This document shows positions 47,601 through 56,400 of a DNA stretch of 64,000 nucleotides, piece after piece (the first letter of the stretch is position 1; each line of letters starts with the position of its first letter). A program made the position numbers and the translations under genes. The DNA lies in the NCBI GenBank assembly GCA_028564705.1, contig JAPXFQ010001391.1, positions 744,001 through 808,000 on the forward strand. Reading direction: 5' to 3'. The DNA comes from Apricaphanius iberus. Lineage: Eukaryota > Chordata > Actinopteri > Cyprinodontiformes > Aphaniidae. The notes below the pieces were generated by a model, which was given only the letters and a program-made list of their open reading frames with translations, was not told the DNA's origin and ran no database searches.

Positions 47601-49873
47601 TAAAATCTTTACTTCTTTTGCCTTGAGATACAGCGTTCAATCATGCAGAAAAATACAAAGATCATCACAAAATCTTGTCTGGATTGTTGGGAAAAGTTAC
47701 TTTTGGTGTAAGTTTTTGTTTCTCATGGTTTGTTTATGACAGCAGCCATAGGCAGTTTTGTAGGTAAGGCCCGAGTCTTGCATATGAACAAATCTTACAC
47801 ATGGATTATATTAGGATGTTTCACCTTTGGCACAAAGCACGACTTATAGCATCTTCCACATTTAGCAGAATTGGAAAAAAATAACATTGTACTAATCTTC
47901 TGCTGCCTGTCCTTATGGTCCCTGAATTTTCAGGCTGATTTTCTTAAAAATGCAAAAATTCATTGGTGCAATTCTTTTCACAAAGATACTGCCCTAAATT
48001 TAGTGTTTCACTGCATGTGGCTATATGGGCCGGAATTTAACATTAGGAATAAATGGTCATACTTGATGATCTGAGACTCTTCTATCTCAGTTTGAATACA
48101 GTGAGTTTAACTTTGAACTTTTATAGCATCATATGTGATGCTAATTTGACTGTTACAAGAAATAAAGCTAGCTGATTTGATTGTGCATATAGCAGTGTTA
48201 TATTTAACGAAAACGAACAAAATAACCAAACTGGAAGTAACTGTTAACCTAAATAAAAATCAAAACTAAAATGTGAAACAAAACGAACTGAAACTGTAAT
48301 GAGTGTTCACAAAACCGACTAAAACGAACAGAATTTATTGAGAAAATGTGCTTAGTTTTCGTTTCATAATGTGTCTCATAATATCTAGAAGAACCGTTTC
48401 TATGTCGCTCCCTACCTTCGCATTGTCACCAGAAACAGATGCGGTCATCTGTGTTGTGCCTTTTTGGTTGCAAAAATCGCTTTGATAAAAACTGAACGAG
48501 AAAGTTGGATGCATTCCCACCGACTCCGTTTCAAGGAAATAGAAGACGTCTTTGGATTGCAAGCTATCAGAAGAAGCAGGAAAAAACTTCACAACAGATG
48601 AGCTATGGTGGCTATCAGGCAAGCTAACACTGCGACTGCAAGCTGTAAAATAGCAGCAGTGGGAGTTGTGTAGCTGCTGTAGGTTGTGTGTGTATCCGCT
48701 GTTTGATGGACAAATAATCTCTCTCTAGTCTGTGTTGCTGTGGTTCGCCCAGTGTCATGTCAGCAAAGGTTGAGAAGAAGCACAAATGTGCAAAATGAGC
48801 AAAAGCATCATAGTTTGTAGTCATAATCACTAAACATTCTATAAAATTATACACATATCTACCATTATTACAGTAATTGTCCCTTCCACATGTGGCATCT
48901 ACATGGCCTGACTGTTTTTGTTATTTAAACAAAACATTTCTGAAAGTAAAGCAACAAAAGGTGTGGCCTGCTGCATTAGCTCATTTGATTAAACTCCGAA
49001 CCTGTTCTGAATTAAATGCATTTGCTTGTTTATCCCGCTGAATTATGGTGTTAATTGGAACCGTTTGTCATATGAACAGGCTTGAAACAACTTTTGTTGT
49101 GAACTGTGCATTGCTGTAAATCTATAGGTCATATACATTTTTTGTTTACGTCGTCATAACCTGCTGATATTGTCGCGCAGTTTTCAGAGGGGGAATCTGA
49201 TTTGAACATCGGGGTTTCCTGAATTTATTTTATTCTGTAATTGCCATTTCTATAGCATAAGTAGTAGACTGCTAATAATCCATATTAATTAAATCAATTG
49301 ACACGTGGCAGATGTGGCCAGCAGCAATGTGGCCCTCGTTATAGTCAGGCAACATGCCGGGCACGCTGATTATACATCAGCTGTCGTCTTGACAACTGAT
49401 AGGAAATTTGCCGAGACCCCACCCAAATGAGTGACCGACTGTTTGAAACCTTTTTTCTCAGACTAAACACGACAGCTCACGGTGGAGAAAATAATTCAGA
49501 CTCACAATTATGCAAAACAGCTGTAGAGCTTATAACCGATCTGTTAGCTGGATAGCTTTTCTTTTTATAAAAGGGACGGTCCATGCATGCTAACTGGCTA
49601 GCTGTGGTTAATAATGGGAATATTCCATCAAACAATAACTACGGGCTTGATCCCCTACAGCGTTTTTAAAATCGTATAACGGTTATACATACAATAAATC
49701 CTTCAGAAATATAAACATATATTTCTGTTAATTACACCATGCATCGCTGTTAAAGTCGAGATGCTGAACGTATGTGCTAATGGCTTAACAACGGTATGAA
49801 TGAAGCCTTTTATTTACCTGGAACTGTTTTTAGCACCGGGCTCCATCCCCTGAAATGTCGTGGTAGTCGTCAT
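25751..49873 (-). CDS. jpt1: Jupiter microtubule-associated homolog 1 (HN1), complete
   Basis: Five coding exons on the minus strand (49818-49873, 45781-45923, 29730-29827, 26255-26282, 25751-25884) join in phase to 152 aa; human JPT1 is 154 aa. The N-terminus [13 protein letters not shown], the box [14 protein letters not shown] (20-33), [10 protein letters not shown] and the C-terminal [14 protein letters not shown] identify the family. PPGG occurs three times: residues 23-26, 65-68 and 142-145, the last two followed by K. JPT1 is a small, mostly disordered protein linked to microtubules, proliferation and GSK3/beta-catenin signalling. All junctions are GT-AG. The second intron is 16 kb and full of transposons. 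The start is fixed by homology. Following sumo2 in the same order and strand as human 17q25.1 supports orthology with JPT1 rather than JPT2. The middle exons differ from mammals, as is usual for this disordered region. Confidence 0.95.
26255..26282 (-). CDS. jpt1: jpt1 coding exon 4, 28-bp microexon
   Basis: Acceptor TTGTTCTGTAG, donor GTAAGC. It encodes only DCENSVCDN plus one base. Phase fits both neighbours exactly; skipping it would break the frame of the C-terminal motif, which argues that it is constitutive. Confidence 0.8.
26880..27860 (+). mobile_element. Tc1/mariner relic, interrupted
   Basis: On the plus strand, near 27035-27065, the sequence reads [10 protein letters not shown], like the GGGSIMLWG motif of Tc1-type transposases. 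After about 570 bp of other DNA, 27660-27860 resembles the C-terminal coding and 3' end of the same kind of element ([20 protein letters not shown] frame debris, then a TTCTAATGATTTAGAAGGGT stretch). Frames are broken. Ends were not resolved, so the limits are approximate. Confidence 0.5.
28796..29097. mobile_element. hAT-type MITE with perfect 8-bp target duplication
   Basis: GTTGCATG is present on both sides (28788-28795 and 29098-29105). The ends are TAAGGTTGTCAAAAT and, reversed, TAGTTCTGTCACAAT. The interior begins with ATCGATACC-type motifs, as in teleost hAT families. It is 302 bp, non-coding. Confidence 0.75.
29730..29827 (-). CDS. jpt1: jpt1 coding exon 3
   Basis: Acceptor GCTTTTGCAG, donor ACA|GTAAGA, 98 bp. 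With the last base of exon 2 it completes the second PPGGK motif and reads [20 protein letters not shown]. It lies only 360 bp from the Tc1-like element inserted in intron 2. Confidence 0.9.
30190..31774 (-). mobile_element. Nearly intact Tc1/mariner-type transposon in jpt1 intron 2
   Basis: Inverted ends CACTGTGTTCCAAATTATTA (left and reversed right) are flanked by TA (30188-30189 and 31775-31776), the Tc1/mariner target. A near-copy of the end motif (TGTTCCAAATTATTATGCA) recurs inside at about 30379-30397, and CCAAATTATTA is repeated at the right end, suggesting multiple transposase-binding sites. Length is 1585 bp. It carries one transposase gene on the minus strand with one frameshift and one stop. 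High end identity suggests a fairly young insertion. Confidence 0.93.
30657..31540 (-). pseudogene. Tc1-type DDE transposase, one frameshift and one nonsense codon
   Basis: Begins [20 protein letters not shown] with a helix-turn-helix ([19 protein letters not shown]). The core is RLQWAKQYM, then [17 protein letters not shown] (first D), [13 protein letters not shown] (second D) and [17 protein letters not shown] (E), the DDE layout of Tc1/mariner cut-and-paste transposases. The reading frame shifts at an A6 run on the minus strand (about 31314-31319). A TGA at 31064-31062 then interrupts otherwise good sequence between DEWSGG and [11 protein letters not shown], where related proteins probably have tryptophan. 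With only two lesions the protein was recently functional. It cannot act now unless both are bypassed. Confidence 0.92.
32050..32960 (+). mobile_element. LTR-like or promoter-bearing repeat, split by the Harbinger MITE
   Basis: Pyrimidine-rich sequence before 32124 continues in the same style after 32735. It then shows TATATATA (about 32823-32830) and, 95 bp later, AATAAA (32920-32925), a layout like a short LTR with promoter and polyadenylation signal. No coding region or second LTR was seen, so it may be a solo LTR or another repeat type. Boundaries are uncertain. Confidence 0.3.
32127..32732. mobile_element. PIF/Harbinger-type MITE
   Basis: The ends GGGCGCTTTCACATG and, reversed, GGCCGTTTTCACATG match, and both are flanked by TTA (32124-32126 and 32733-32735), the Harbinger target. 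The interior has repeated TACGG/GTACC and CATGTGAACA motifs in both orientations. It is 606 bp without transposase. Confidence 0.75.
33762..34272 (+). mobile_element. tRNA-derived SINE with A-rich tail
   Basis: The head has an A-box-like TGGTAGCGCAGC and a perfect B box GGTTCGATTCC (33817-33827), the internal Pol III promoter. The body carries TGTGTGGAGTTTGCATGTTC, shared with the element at 42886. The 3' end is A-rich (AAAATAAAATAAAAAC). A perfect 11-bp inverted repeat (33841-33851 with 33876-33886) forms a hairpin just after the tRNA-like head. Confidence 0.65.
34912..35349. mobile_element. hAT-type MITE with perfect 8-bp target duplication
   Basis: CAGATAAC flanks both ends (34904-34911 and 35350-35357). 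The ends are TAGGGATGCACCGATCC and, reversed, TAGGGATGCCCGATACC. The interior is built of CCGATAC/GTATCGG motifs. It is 438 bp. A tRNA-like SINE piece sits inside (about 35000-35066). Confidence 0.9.
35000..35066 (+). mobile_element. tRNA-SINE head nested in the hAT MITE
   Basis: Has the B box GGATCGAATCC (35023-35033) followed by GGGCCCTCGTTGTG and ACCTTGCCACA. The same string, with few differences, occurs on the minus strand at 62625-62712, so both belong to one SINE family. Confidence 0.6.
35583..35615 (+). repeat. AAT microsatellite, 11 units
   Basis: Eleven uninterrupted AAT units in jpt1 intron 2. Confidence 0.97.
35905..36335. mobile_element. hAT-like repeat relic
   Basis: Begins GAGGTGGGTAGTAAAAGTTAC and ends GCTACTTTTACTTAAGTAC, with repeated ACTT(G/A)AGTA-type motifs in both orientations. 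This is the style of a teleost repeat with ACTTTTACTT-rich ends. No target duplication was found. Confidence 0.4.
38440..38645 (+). mobile_element. tRNA-derived SINE relic
   Basis: Contains a B-box-like GGTTTGATCCC (38540-38550) after GCGCAATG...GCCCCATGT-type sequence. It ends TGTTGAATAAAGGCCCCTG and an A-rich tail, resembling a common fish SINE whose 3' end is AATAAAGGC plus A. Confidence 0.5.
38712..38849 (+). repeat. Perfect 69-bp tandem duplication
   Basis: The segment 38712-38780 is repeated without visible mismatch at 38781-38849. It is AT-rich and non-coding. Perfect identity implies a recent duplication or an assembly artefact. Confidence 0.9.
38912..39120 (+). repeat. Outlying copy of a captured block (copy A)
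   Basis: Holds the Tc1 C-terminal fragment (AACAAGTACTAAGCATCTCT) followed by about 150 bp of unrelated sequence ending AGAAGTTAACCCAAG. The same composite occurs at 39758-39955 inside the Tc1-like element, with small differences. Confidence 0.85.
39537..40293 (+). mobile_element. Tc1/mariner-type element with internal duplication
   Basis: Ends CAGTACAGACCAAAAGTTTG and, reversed, CAGTACAGACCAAAGGTTTG (19 of 20) are flanked by TA. Near 39730-39800 and 39955-40090 the plus strand encodes the C-terminal transposase segment (WDELNRRVK, then [19 protein letters not shown]). This segment occurs twice, separated by a 150-bp foreign block that also exists outside at 38912-39120. Only the transposase C-terminus remains. 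Length 757 bp. Confidence 0.85.
39758..40016 (+). repeat. Captured block (copy B) with duplicated transposase end
   Basis: Copy B runs 39758-39955 and is directly followed (39955-40016) by a second copy of the transposase C-terminal stretch. The order is transposase end, foreign block, transposase end, a partial tandem duplication. Confidence 0.8.
40630..41330 (+). other. GC-rich, hairpin-dense block with TATA box, unclassified
   Basis: A consensus TATA box (CTATAAATAGA, about 40631-40641) precedes a GC-richer block unlike its AT-rich surroundings. Perfect inverted repeats cluster: 40720-40737 (8-bp stem), 40747-40764 (6), 40829-40848 (6), a 16-nt palindrome 40861-40876, 40936-40955 (8-bp stem, TGGA loop) and about 41146-41158 (6). 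The open frame 40646-41032 (128 aa) resembles nothing I know and may be incidental. It could be the leader of a retroelement, a lncRNA start or a CpG-type promoter. It may extend to about 42140, where CTATACAAATAAAATTGCCT looks like a retroelement 3' end. Confidence 0.45.
42886..43310 (+). mobile_element. tRNA-like SINE or composite repeat
   Basis: Reads GGTAGCACTGTTACCTTGCA, then a decayed B box (GGTTTTGAACC, 42933-42943), then GGAGTTTGCAAGTTCTTCC and TGTGTTGCCCTGCAACCTGT, a repeat common in fish. It is followed by CTTTATTGTCCCACAATGGG (about 43252), a typical LINE 3' tail, so a LINE-mobilised SINE is likely. Confidence 0.6.
43729..43782 (+). repeat. G16 tract followed by an 11-bp hairpin
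   Basis: Sixteen G at 43729-43744 are followed by TTGATTGATCG (43748-43758) and its exact inverse CGATCAATCAA (43772-43782), a 13-nt loop apart. Confidence 0.85.
44093..44121 (+). repeat. GT microsatellite plus G9
   Basis: About nine GT units to 44111, then C and nine G. Potential Z-DNA/G-rich site; no gene context other than the jpt1 intron. Confidence 0.9.
45781..45923 (-). CDS. jpt1: jpt1 coding exon 2, LRPPGG box
   Basis: Acceptor TGTTTTCAG, donor CAG|GTACAA, 143 bp. It encodes [14 protein letters not shown] and [17 protein letters not shown], the most conserved part of the family. Confidence 0.95.
46962..47530 (-). mobile_element. Penelope-like element (PLE) relic, GIY-YIG end
   Basis: On the minus strand 47400-47290 reads [15 protein letters not shown] and then [20 protein letters not shown], typical of the C-terminus of GIY-YIG endonuclease-bearing PLEs. 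Downstream on the same strand, to 46962, lies the 3' non-coding end with a hammerhead-like motif. The RT part is absent: this is a short 3' fragment, as is usual for retroelements truncated on insertion. Confidence 0.65.
46965..47030 (-). ncRNA. Hammerhead-ribozyme-like motif in the PLE end
   Basis: On the minus strand CTGATGA (47026-47020) is followed by a hairpin (GCCTCTT, loop GGAT, AAGAGGT), then GAAAC (47000-46996) and, further on, AAGTCCAGTTGC. These are the core pieces of a hammerhead ribozyme, and such motifs are known in Penelope-like elements. An extra A precedes stem II, and AACTG could pair with CAGTT, competing with the core. Activity is doubtful in this copy. Confidence 0.4.
48193..48830. 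mobile_element. Possible hAT-like repeat relic
   Basis: The opening CAGTGTTATATTTAACGAAA with many AAAACGAAC/AAAACTAAA runs resembles ends of a teleost hAT family. No opposite end or target duplication was found. Confidence 0.3.
49818..49873 (-). CDS. jpt1: jpt1 coding exon 1
   Basis: ATG at 49873-49871, reading [18 protein letters not shown] plus two bases; donor CAG|GTAAAT. Phase 2 into exon 2. Confidence 0.92.
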
Positions 49874-50048
49874 TTCTGCACAAAAACGCCGTACGCTAAT
49901 AATAAATCTGTTAGGAGTCACGCAAACTGCACTTGTTAAAACAATGCTTCACCACCTCATCATCGCCTGAACAAGCTAGCGTTTCCGAAGCATCAGCATC
50001 CACCTGCCTGCAGTCTGAGCAGGAAACCAAGTCTGAGGACGGCGCCTG

Positions 50049-50058
50049 ACTTCCGGTT
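50049..50058 (-). promoter_or_regulatory. ETS/GABP-type site in the jpt1 promoter
   Basis: AACCGGAAGT on the minus strand, about 180 bp upstream of the jpt1 start codon in a CpG-bearing stretch. ETS sites at this distance are typical of housekeeping promoters. Confidence 0.5.
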
Positions 50059-50436
50059 AAGCCCTCAAAATAAAGTCTACTTTAAACTTTGTAGTCTTAT
50101 GTTCAGTAGCATCAAATACAGTATATAAATATGATATTGTATGAAAAATTAACAAAATTACTATAATTAACAGTCAAATTTGCTATGTATTTTTTCCTGT
50201 GAAAACCAGTAGAATTTAGGGTTTCTGGGTTTTCTTCTGATTTCTGCTGCAAACTTCACAGAAACGTTGTAAAACCTGAGCTCATTTGGGAAATTTTCAC
50301 TAAAAAAATGTAAATAATGTATGATACAATTCTTACATCCAGAGAAAATTTAGGGAACATTGTTTAAATATTATATACAATTTCAACATTTTGACTTTCT
50401 GGGATTTTTCTCAAACTGCATTTCCCAACTCATGGT

Positions 50437-50625
50437 CTTCATTGCACTGCCCTGTATGTTTCAGACGTCCGTGGTTTAGCACACCTGACTCAGATGACTG
50501 CAGCTCAGCAAAAGCCTTTTAAGTAGGCATTACTTAAAATGAGGTGTGCTGGCTGAAACAGGGGACTGTCCAATACATGCACAGCAGCATGCCTTGAGGT
50601 CCAATGTTGAAAAACACTGAAGAAT
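50437..50625. mobile_element. hAT-type MITE relic, family member 1
   Basis: Shows CACTGCCCTGTATGTTTCAG at the start and TGAGGTCCAATGTTGAAAAAC at the end, with AGCACACCTGACTCAG inside. It resembles the copies at 52508-52700 and 53573-53800. Confidence 0.5.
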
Positions 50626-50952
50626 CTTTAATGCTTAAGATGCATCCCTTCTCAAACACACCTTAATCAAATTAAATGCTCGTCACCTGGCCTCTTTAGC
50701 ACCTATGACATGGTGAGGCGATTCTGTCATTTGATCTGGGCATGTTGATGGGCATGGAGTTGGAGACGCCTGCTCTCAAGCTTTGCTGACACGTCACAAT
50801 GCAAACTTAAGAGAACCTTCAAAAAAAATCTTCCTAGAAACTTTTCTGAGGGGTCGTTTCACCTTTGAAACCGCAACTTTTTTTAAACTTTCAAATAACA
50901 TTTTCTACAAGGCCCTTTATAAATTAATACTTTAAAGAATCAACCTTAACTA

Positions 50953-52288
50953 CACAGTGGGCGAAATTTTATTTTGCAGCCACCGACCGAGAAAGTTGTT
51001 ACCCTTAAAAATGTTAGAGGACTATCATTTTCATCGTAGTTAGGCGAGACAAAATGTTTTTAAAAAAATCCAGGAAATCACTTTGTATGATTTTTAAGAA
51101 TTTATTCATAAAAAATGTGCAGAAAATAAATCAGTAACAATAAATATAAGGTCAATAACGATTCACCTGAACTCTTTGTAATGTAATTATGGTTGGTAAC
51201 AGGCCAGAAGTCAAATGTTTTCTATACATCTTCACCAAGGTATTTTGGACCATTCTTGCATGCAGATCTCTACAGCAGATTTAATCTTCAATGCTCTCTC
51301 TGATGGAAGGTTTTTGCCCAATATCTCACAATACATGGCCTCATTCATCTTTTCTTTAATAGGATCAGTCACCCTGTTCCCTTTGCAGAAAAGCAGCCCC
51401 AAAGCATGGTGTTTCCAATCCTGGGCTTCACAGTGGGTATGTTGTTCTCGGAATGCAACTCAGCATTTCTTCCCCCTCCTAAAAGTGAGTTTCATTTATA
51501 CCAAAGATTTCCATTTTAGCCTTAGCTGCCCACACGACATTCCCCCAATCTTTCCCTGGATTATCCAGATGATCACTGGTAAACCTTAGATGGGAATTTG
51601 CTGGCTTAAGCAGGGGGACCTTTAAAACAGGACATGCTTTTAATCATTGTTGACGGTCTGTAACTAATAATAACCATTATCACTATGGTTCCAGTTCAAG
51701 TCATTGCCAGTTCCCCAATGTAGTTCTGGGCTGTTTCTTCACCTTTCTTAAGATTATGTTTACCCTACAAAGCGAGATCTTGCATGGAGGCCCCGGTTGA
51801 AGGAGACTGATCCCATTTCCTAATAATTGCTCCAACAGTTGATCTCTTCACCAAGCTACTTCCGTATTGCAGATTGTATACCTGCACAAGATGGAGACAA
51901 TCTTGTCCCTGGTTTTCTTGGACAGCCCTCCACTCCTGGTTATAGTGGAGGCTGGACTCTGACTAAAGGTGTAAACCGGTGTCTTATAGAGATGCGTTCA
52001 AAAAGATGCCATTAATACAGGTAATGAGGGGAGGATAGAAGAGATCACAGGCCAGTGAGGGAAGAACTGTAGCTTGTGTGTATGTGCTAAATACTTATTT
52101 TCTGTACCATTATACAAATATATTCTTTAAAAAAGAAAATCATACACTGATTTCCAATTATTTTTTTATATAGATTGTTTCTCTGAGTTAAAGCATACTT
52201 AAGATGAAAATCACAGACCTTTATCTTTTTAGCTAAGACAACTTGCAGAAATACATGGGTGCCAAAAAATTTTTTTTTTGCCCCACTA
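50953..52288 (-). mobile_element. Full-length but decayed Tc1-type element
   Basis: The left end CAGTGGGCGAAATTTTATTT, followed by CAGCCACC, and the right end TTTTTTTTTGCCCCACTATA match the pattern of Tc1-type elements that start CAGTGGGGCAAAAAAGTA. Inside, the minus strand retains transposase debris over 51240-51560 (plus-strand ACCAAGGTATTTTGGACCAT and AAAAGCAGCCCCAAAGCATG are typical antisense landmarks). Frames are destroyed. It fills most of the jpt1-sumo2 gap. Confidence 0.65.
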
Positions 52289-52507
52289 TAATTATAACTG
52301 CAGATTTTCCATCCCTCGTTCACTTATTAGCTTAAACAGCTCAATATAAGTGAGATGAAATGATTTGCAAACATCAGCTTTGAAACCTTACCATAGATTA
52401 CCAATTAGATTTAGATGCAAGACGTTGAAGCTTGGCATAAAATCTGCTTTAAACGTCTTCATATTTTTCTTAAACCATCTTCTGTGTTTGTTCTGTTCCT
52501 TAGTTTT

Positions 52508-52700
52508 TCTCAACACTGCTCCTTAAGGCATGTTGCCCTGCATGTTTTAGGCATTTCTGTGTTAGCACACCTGATTTCAACTGACAGCTGATTAACAGGT
52601 TTTTCCTGGACTGCAACCCTCTAAATCAAGTGTTAAAGCAAGGAAACATAAAACATGCTGGGCAGTGTGCCATGAGGGCAAAGGTCGGGACACACTGCCC
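52508..52700. mobile_element. hAT-type MITE relic, family member 2
   Basis: CAACACTGCTCCTTAAGGCA at the left and CAGTGTGCCATGAGGGCAAA at the right, with GTTAGCACACCTGATTTCAA inside; same plan as 50437-50625. Confidence 0.5.
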
Positions 52701-52994
52701 TGACAAACTTCTGAGACATGAATAAAACAAGTTTTGAGTTTAAATTTCAAAAATATGTCTTCTCAAGATTTTTCCTCGTATCTGAAGGGAACTCGTTGCT
52801 CTGGACTTATTTGGCATTTGATCAAAAAGGGCTAAATATCAAATTTACAATTTGTATGTTTTATTAGCCCACAAAATCGGAGTACAGTGAAGGTTGTAGT
52901 AATGGGATTGGAAAAAGTTCTCCGTATGAATAATTCTGCAAGATACAATAAGTGAGATATGAAGCTGAACACAAAACATTTTATCAAAAGAGTA

Positions 52995-53000
52995 TTTATT
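52995..53000 (-). terminator. sumo2 polyadenylation signal
   Basis: AATAAA on the minus strand, about 380 nt after the sumo2 stop codon, preceded by 3' UTR-like sequence. The transcript likely ends within about 30 nt further left. Confidence 0.6.
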
Positions 53001-53378
53001 TTAATAATACATTTTAAAACAGATGTCAGCAAATTTAAAACATGGGCTTACTCAGCAACAATATTCTACTCAAATCAAAACCCCTGCTGATATATGTATA
53101 AAAAAAATAAAACAAAAAAAACTTTCAGCTCTTGGGAAGGAAAAAACAAACAAAAAAACCCGTCAAGCTTTCGATATCGCTACACTGCACAGTTCGGACA
53201 TGCAAACAGTAAGTGTCAGTGTGTTATAGGTGTATGTCAACTCTCCCTGCTGCCTTTCAGCATTTTGTAAAAGTATCCCATGGTATAAACACTGGTGATG
53301 AGCATATGACGACTGGGTATATCAAAGGTGTTCAGGGACAAATAAAGGGAGGTAGGGATGTTTACAGGAAACAGTCTT

Positions 53379-53444
53379 TTAAAGAGCTGATCCTCCAGTT
53401 TGTTGTTGGAACACGTCGATTGTATCTTCATCTTCCATTTCTAG
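53379..53444 (-). CDS. sumo2: sumo2 coding exon 4, di-glycine end
   Basis: Acceptor CCCTTACAG; encodes [18 protein letters not shown] followed by SAL and TAA (53381-53379). Confidence 0.96.
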   Translation of the reverse strand, partial: LEMEDEDTIDVFQQQTGGSAL

Positions 53445-56400
53445 CTGTAAGGGGAAAAATAAGAGTCACTTTAGAGTCTGTGGGAAAAGTGGAAGAACAG
53501 CTTTCACATTATTTTATCAGAGGAATTTATTAACAATGAAGCAATGTGAATGTATCAGTTGCAGGTTCTCATAGAACATGTGTGTCCAGCTCCAGTCCTC
53601 AAGGACTGGTTGTCCTGCCAGTTTTAGATGCATCTGCTCCAACACAGCAGATTAAAACTGTACACTTACCTGCTCACTCAGCATGTCAAACGTCTGCACA
53701 GGCCTGCTACCAAACCATCGTTTGATTCAGGTATGCTGAACCAGGGAAAGAACAAAAACATGCAGGGTAGCGGCCCTTCAGGACAGACTCTGCACACCGG
53801 ATAGAAATCACCTTACCCTTTACTGAATAAACTTGATAAACATACTAATTACAGTTTACTTTTAGAGAGGGGTAGTATAGCCAAAAATCGTATTATAAAA
53901 ATAGATAACTTCTCATTTTTGTTTCGAGAGTGAGTGCAGACGGCTTCATTATGTTCATAATCACATGGTTGTTAAAAATAAAACCCAATGCTGGTAACAG
54001 CAGTAGCACCATCATCGTTAAATAGCTAAATTTACAGTAAATAAAAACTTTTATTCATGTACAACAGTCCTCCAAAAGAGAAAGTAATCTGTTGCAAATT
54101 GTCTAATCTTTTATTGCTGGGGAAGTTATGTTGTGTTCAATATTTGACTAAATGGTTGAAATAGAACCTGACCACACACACACGAAGTTGTTTAAGTTCT
54201 ACTACAGAGTTTGGTCTTTAATAAAGGGGTATTTAAAATGAAGCTTTAGATAATTGCAGAGCATTTAATTTCTCAATTAGGCAGTTTTTTGTTTTATTAA
54301 AAGGTTGAATATGGAACATTTTGCTTAAAGGACAACTAAACACCAAATCAACTTTTTGTAGCTTATAAACTGCATAAATATGCTTCTTATAGTGCTCTCT
54401 ACATGTCCTGGTCCCTTTTTTGACATTTTAGTGCAAATTAGATCAAATCTCACTTTTGAGCCTAAAACCGTCTGTCTGGCGCCATCTGTGCATTTTCGGT
54501 TGCACTACATTTGAATTTCATTCCTGTCCTCCCCATTTGCTCACAAGTTTATGTGACGTGATTTGGTGGTGTGTGACGTCCATCGCTCTGCCGCTTGGGG
54601 TATAAAAGCAGTAAAGGCTCGCCCCCGTAGCGAGTTGGAGTTGGAACAGTGAGCGAAAGTTTTACATCGATTTTCACGTTAGCAAGTTATCATTAGCATA
54701 GTATTTAGTTATTTCTTTAGCGTAGCGTTTCTAGTGTAGTTACTTTTCTTTTTACTACGGCTCTGTATAAGAGAGGGGAACTCGGCCACACCTCCGTAGC
54801 GAGGCGCTATAAACTGCTTGCAGCACAAAACCTGAGTTACCCCTACTTACTGACATTTTCTCATTACCTATGATAAACGTAATGATAAAGGATAACTAAC
54901 ATCAGTGAATTGAAAATAAAATCTGGGCTAAGAGTTCGTTTTTAATGGAATAATTGTGATGGTGTTTCTCTTTTTTTTTTGCACATTGCTTAATGATTTT
55001 CTTGTCATGCTTAGATACTTATTTCGGGCATTTCTCTGCAACAAAATTTCTGCTGCAGACAATGATGTACAGTGGCTGCAGTTGCGCCTATCGAGGCAGA
55101 ATCACACAAAATTACTCGAGCTAATCGATATTTAGCATAATGTTTGGTAACAACAATGTACCACCATGAGACGGCGCTCATTCTATGCTGCGATGCCGCT
55201 ACAGTTTCGGCACCTGCTGCTGAGAACGAGACATCGGCCCGAAATGATATGACTCAGAGCCACTCAGTTACTCAACAGAACTGGAGAAAAACTCAACCTA
55301 CACATTATTTCCCTTTGAGGCAAAGGAGCCCGTGTTGCTGTGGCTCTCTCCGCCTTTCTGGCCGTCTGTGACTCTGCGCTGCTGCCTGCCACTCAGTCAC
55401 AGCCCAGACCACGCCCAGCCAGTATTCCCCCCGCATTTTGCCTGGTCCGCCAGGCAACGCCTTCTTTTGAGCCGTTTTTCAAAAATAAATGTGGGCGGGG
55501 TTATACTCTGGTAGGGTGTTGAGTTACTCTTTAAAGACTATCTCTTTAAAAAAGTAATACTTCAATGGGGAGTTTAGAGGTGTGCAGAATGAAAGCGCAC
55601 CCTTTCCTTTAAACGTTATATTTAACCTACAATCCTTAAAAACTTTTTCCAACCACATTTTCTAAAATTAGCTTTTCAATACTTGTGTATGTGACGTTGT
55701 TCCTAGATATGAGAGCATCGACCTCCATGCAGAGTAAACAAAAGAAAAGGAATCGGTTTCCCCCTGCGCTCCCCAGTATAGCAGGCTCGCTTTCACCGCT
55801 GTGGTGAGTGATTATAAAGACTTTTCTCCGACCACACACCTCAGTCAAATACACACGCTGTGAAATCTGTCAGATGTTTATGTAAATTATGTATAAATTA
55901 AGTATAAATTATGACTTTGGCATCCAGACGGTTCAAAATTAAGTTTCGTTATTGAATCAGAATCAGCTTTAATCGCCAAGTATGACACATACAAGTATGA
56001 TGCATACAAGGAATTTACAGATACAGTACAACCTGTCCAAGATCATTAAAAACAACAACAACAACAACAAACAGATCCAGGTCACTGTTGGGCATGCAGC
56101 CACCAAGCGGCGCTCCAGCAACTACAACCTCAACACACTAGACGTTGCTTTGGTGCCCATGTTCCATATTCAACATTTAAAACAGCAAGGAAATTTGACT
56201 AATTCAGCTGGATTTCTGAAATTTAATTAACTGACTTGGTGGAGCAGCAGTTAACCCTTGTGACGTCACCAGAAAAAGGTTTTTGATATAAACTTCAGCT
56301 AAAGAGTTTGGTTTTTCTAAAGGTGAGGCATTCTTTTCAGGCTCTGAAGACCTGTTTAACAAGTGAATTTAAAGTTTCATTTGGGCCTTAAAGATGAAAT

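Larger units (their letters stand above)
45924..49817. other. jpt1 intron 1
   Basis: Holds the Penelope-like relic (46962-47530) and a probable hAT-like relic (48193-48360 and onward). The rest is AT-rich without recognised features. Confidence 0.5.
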
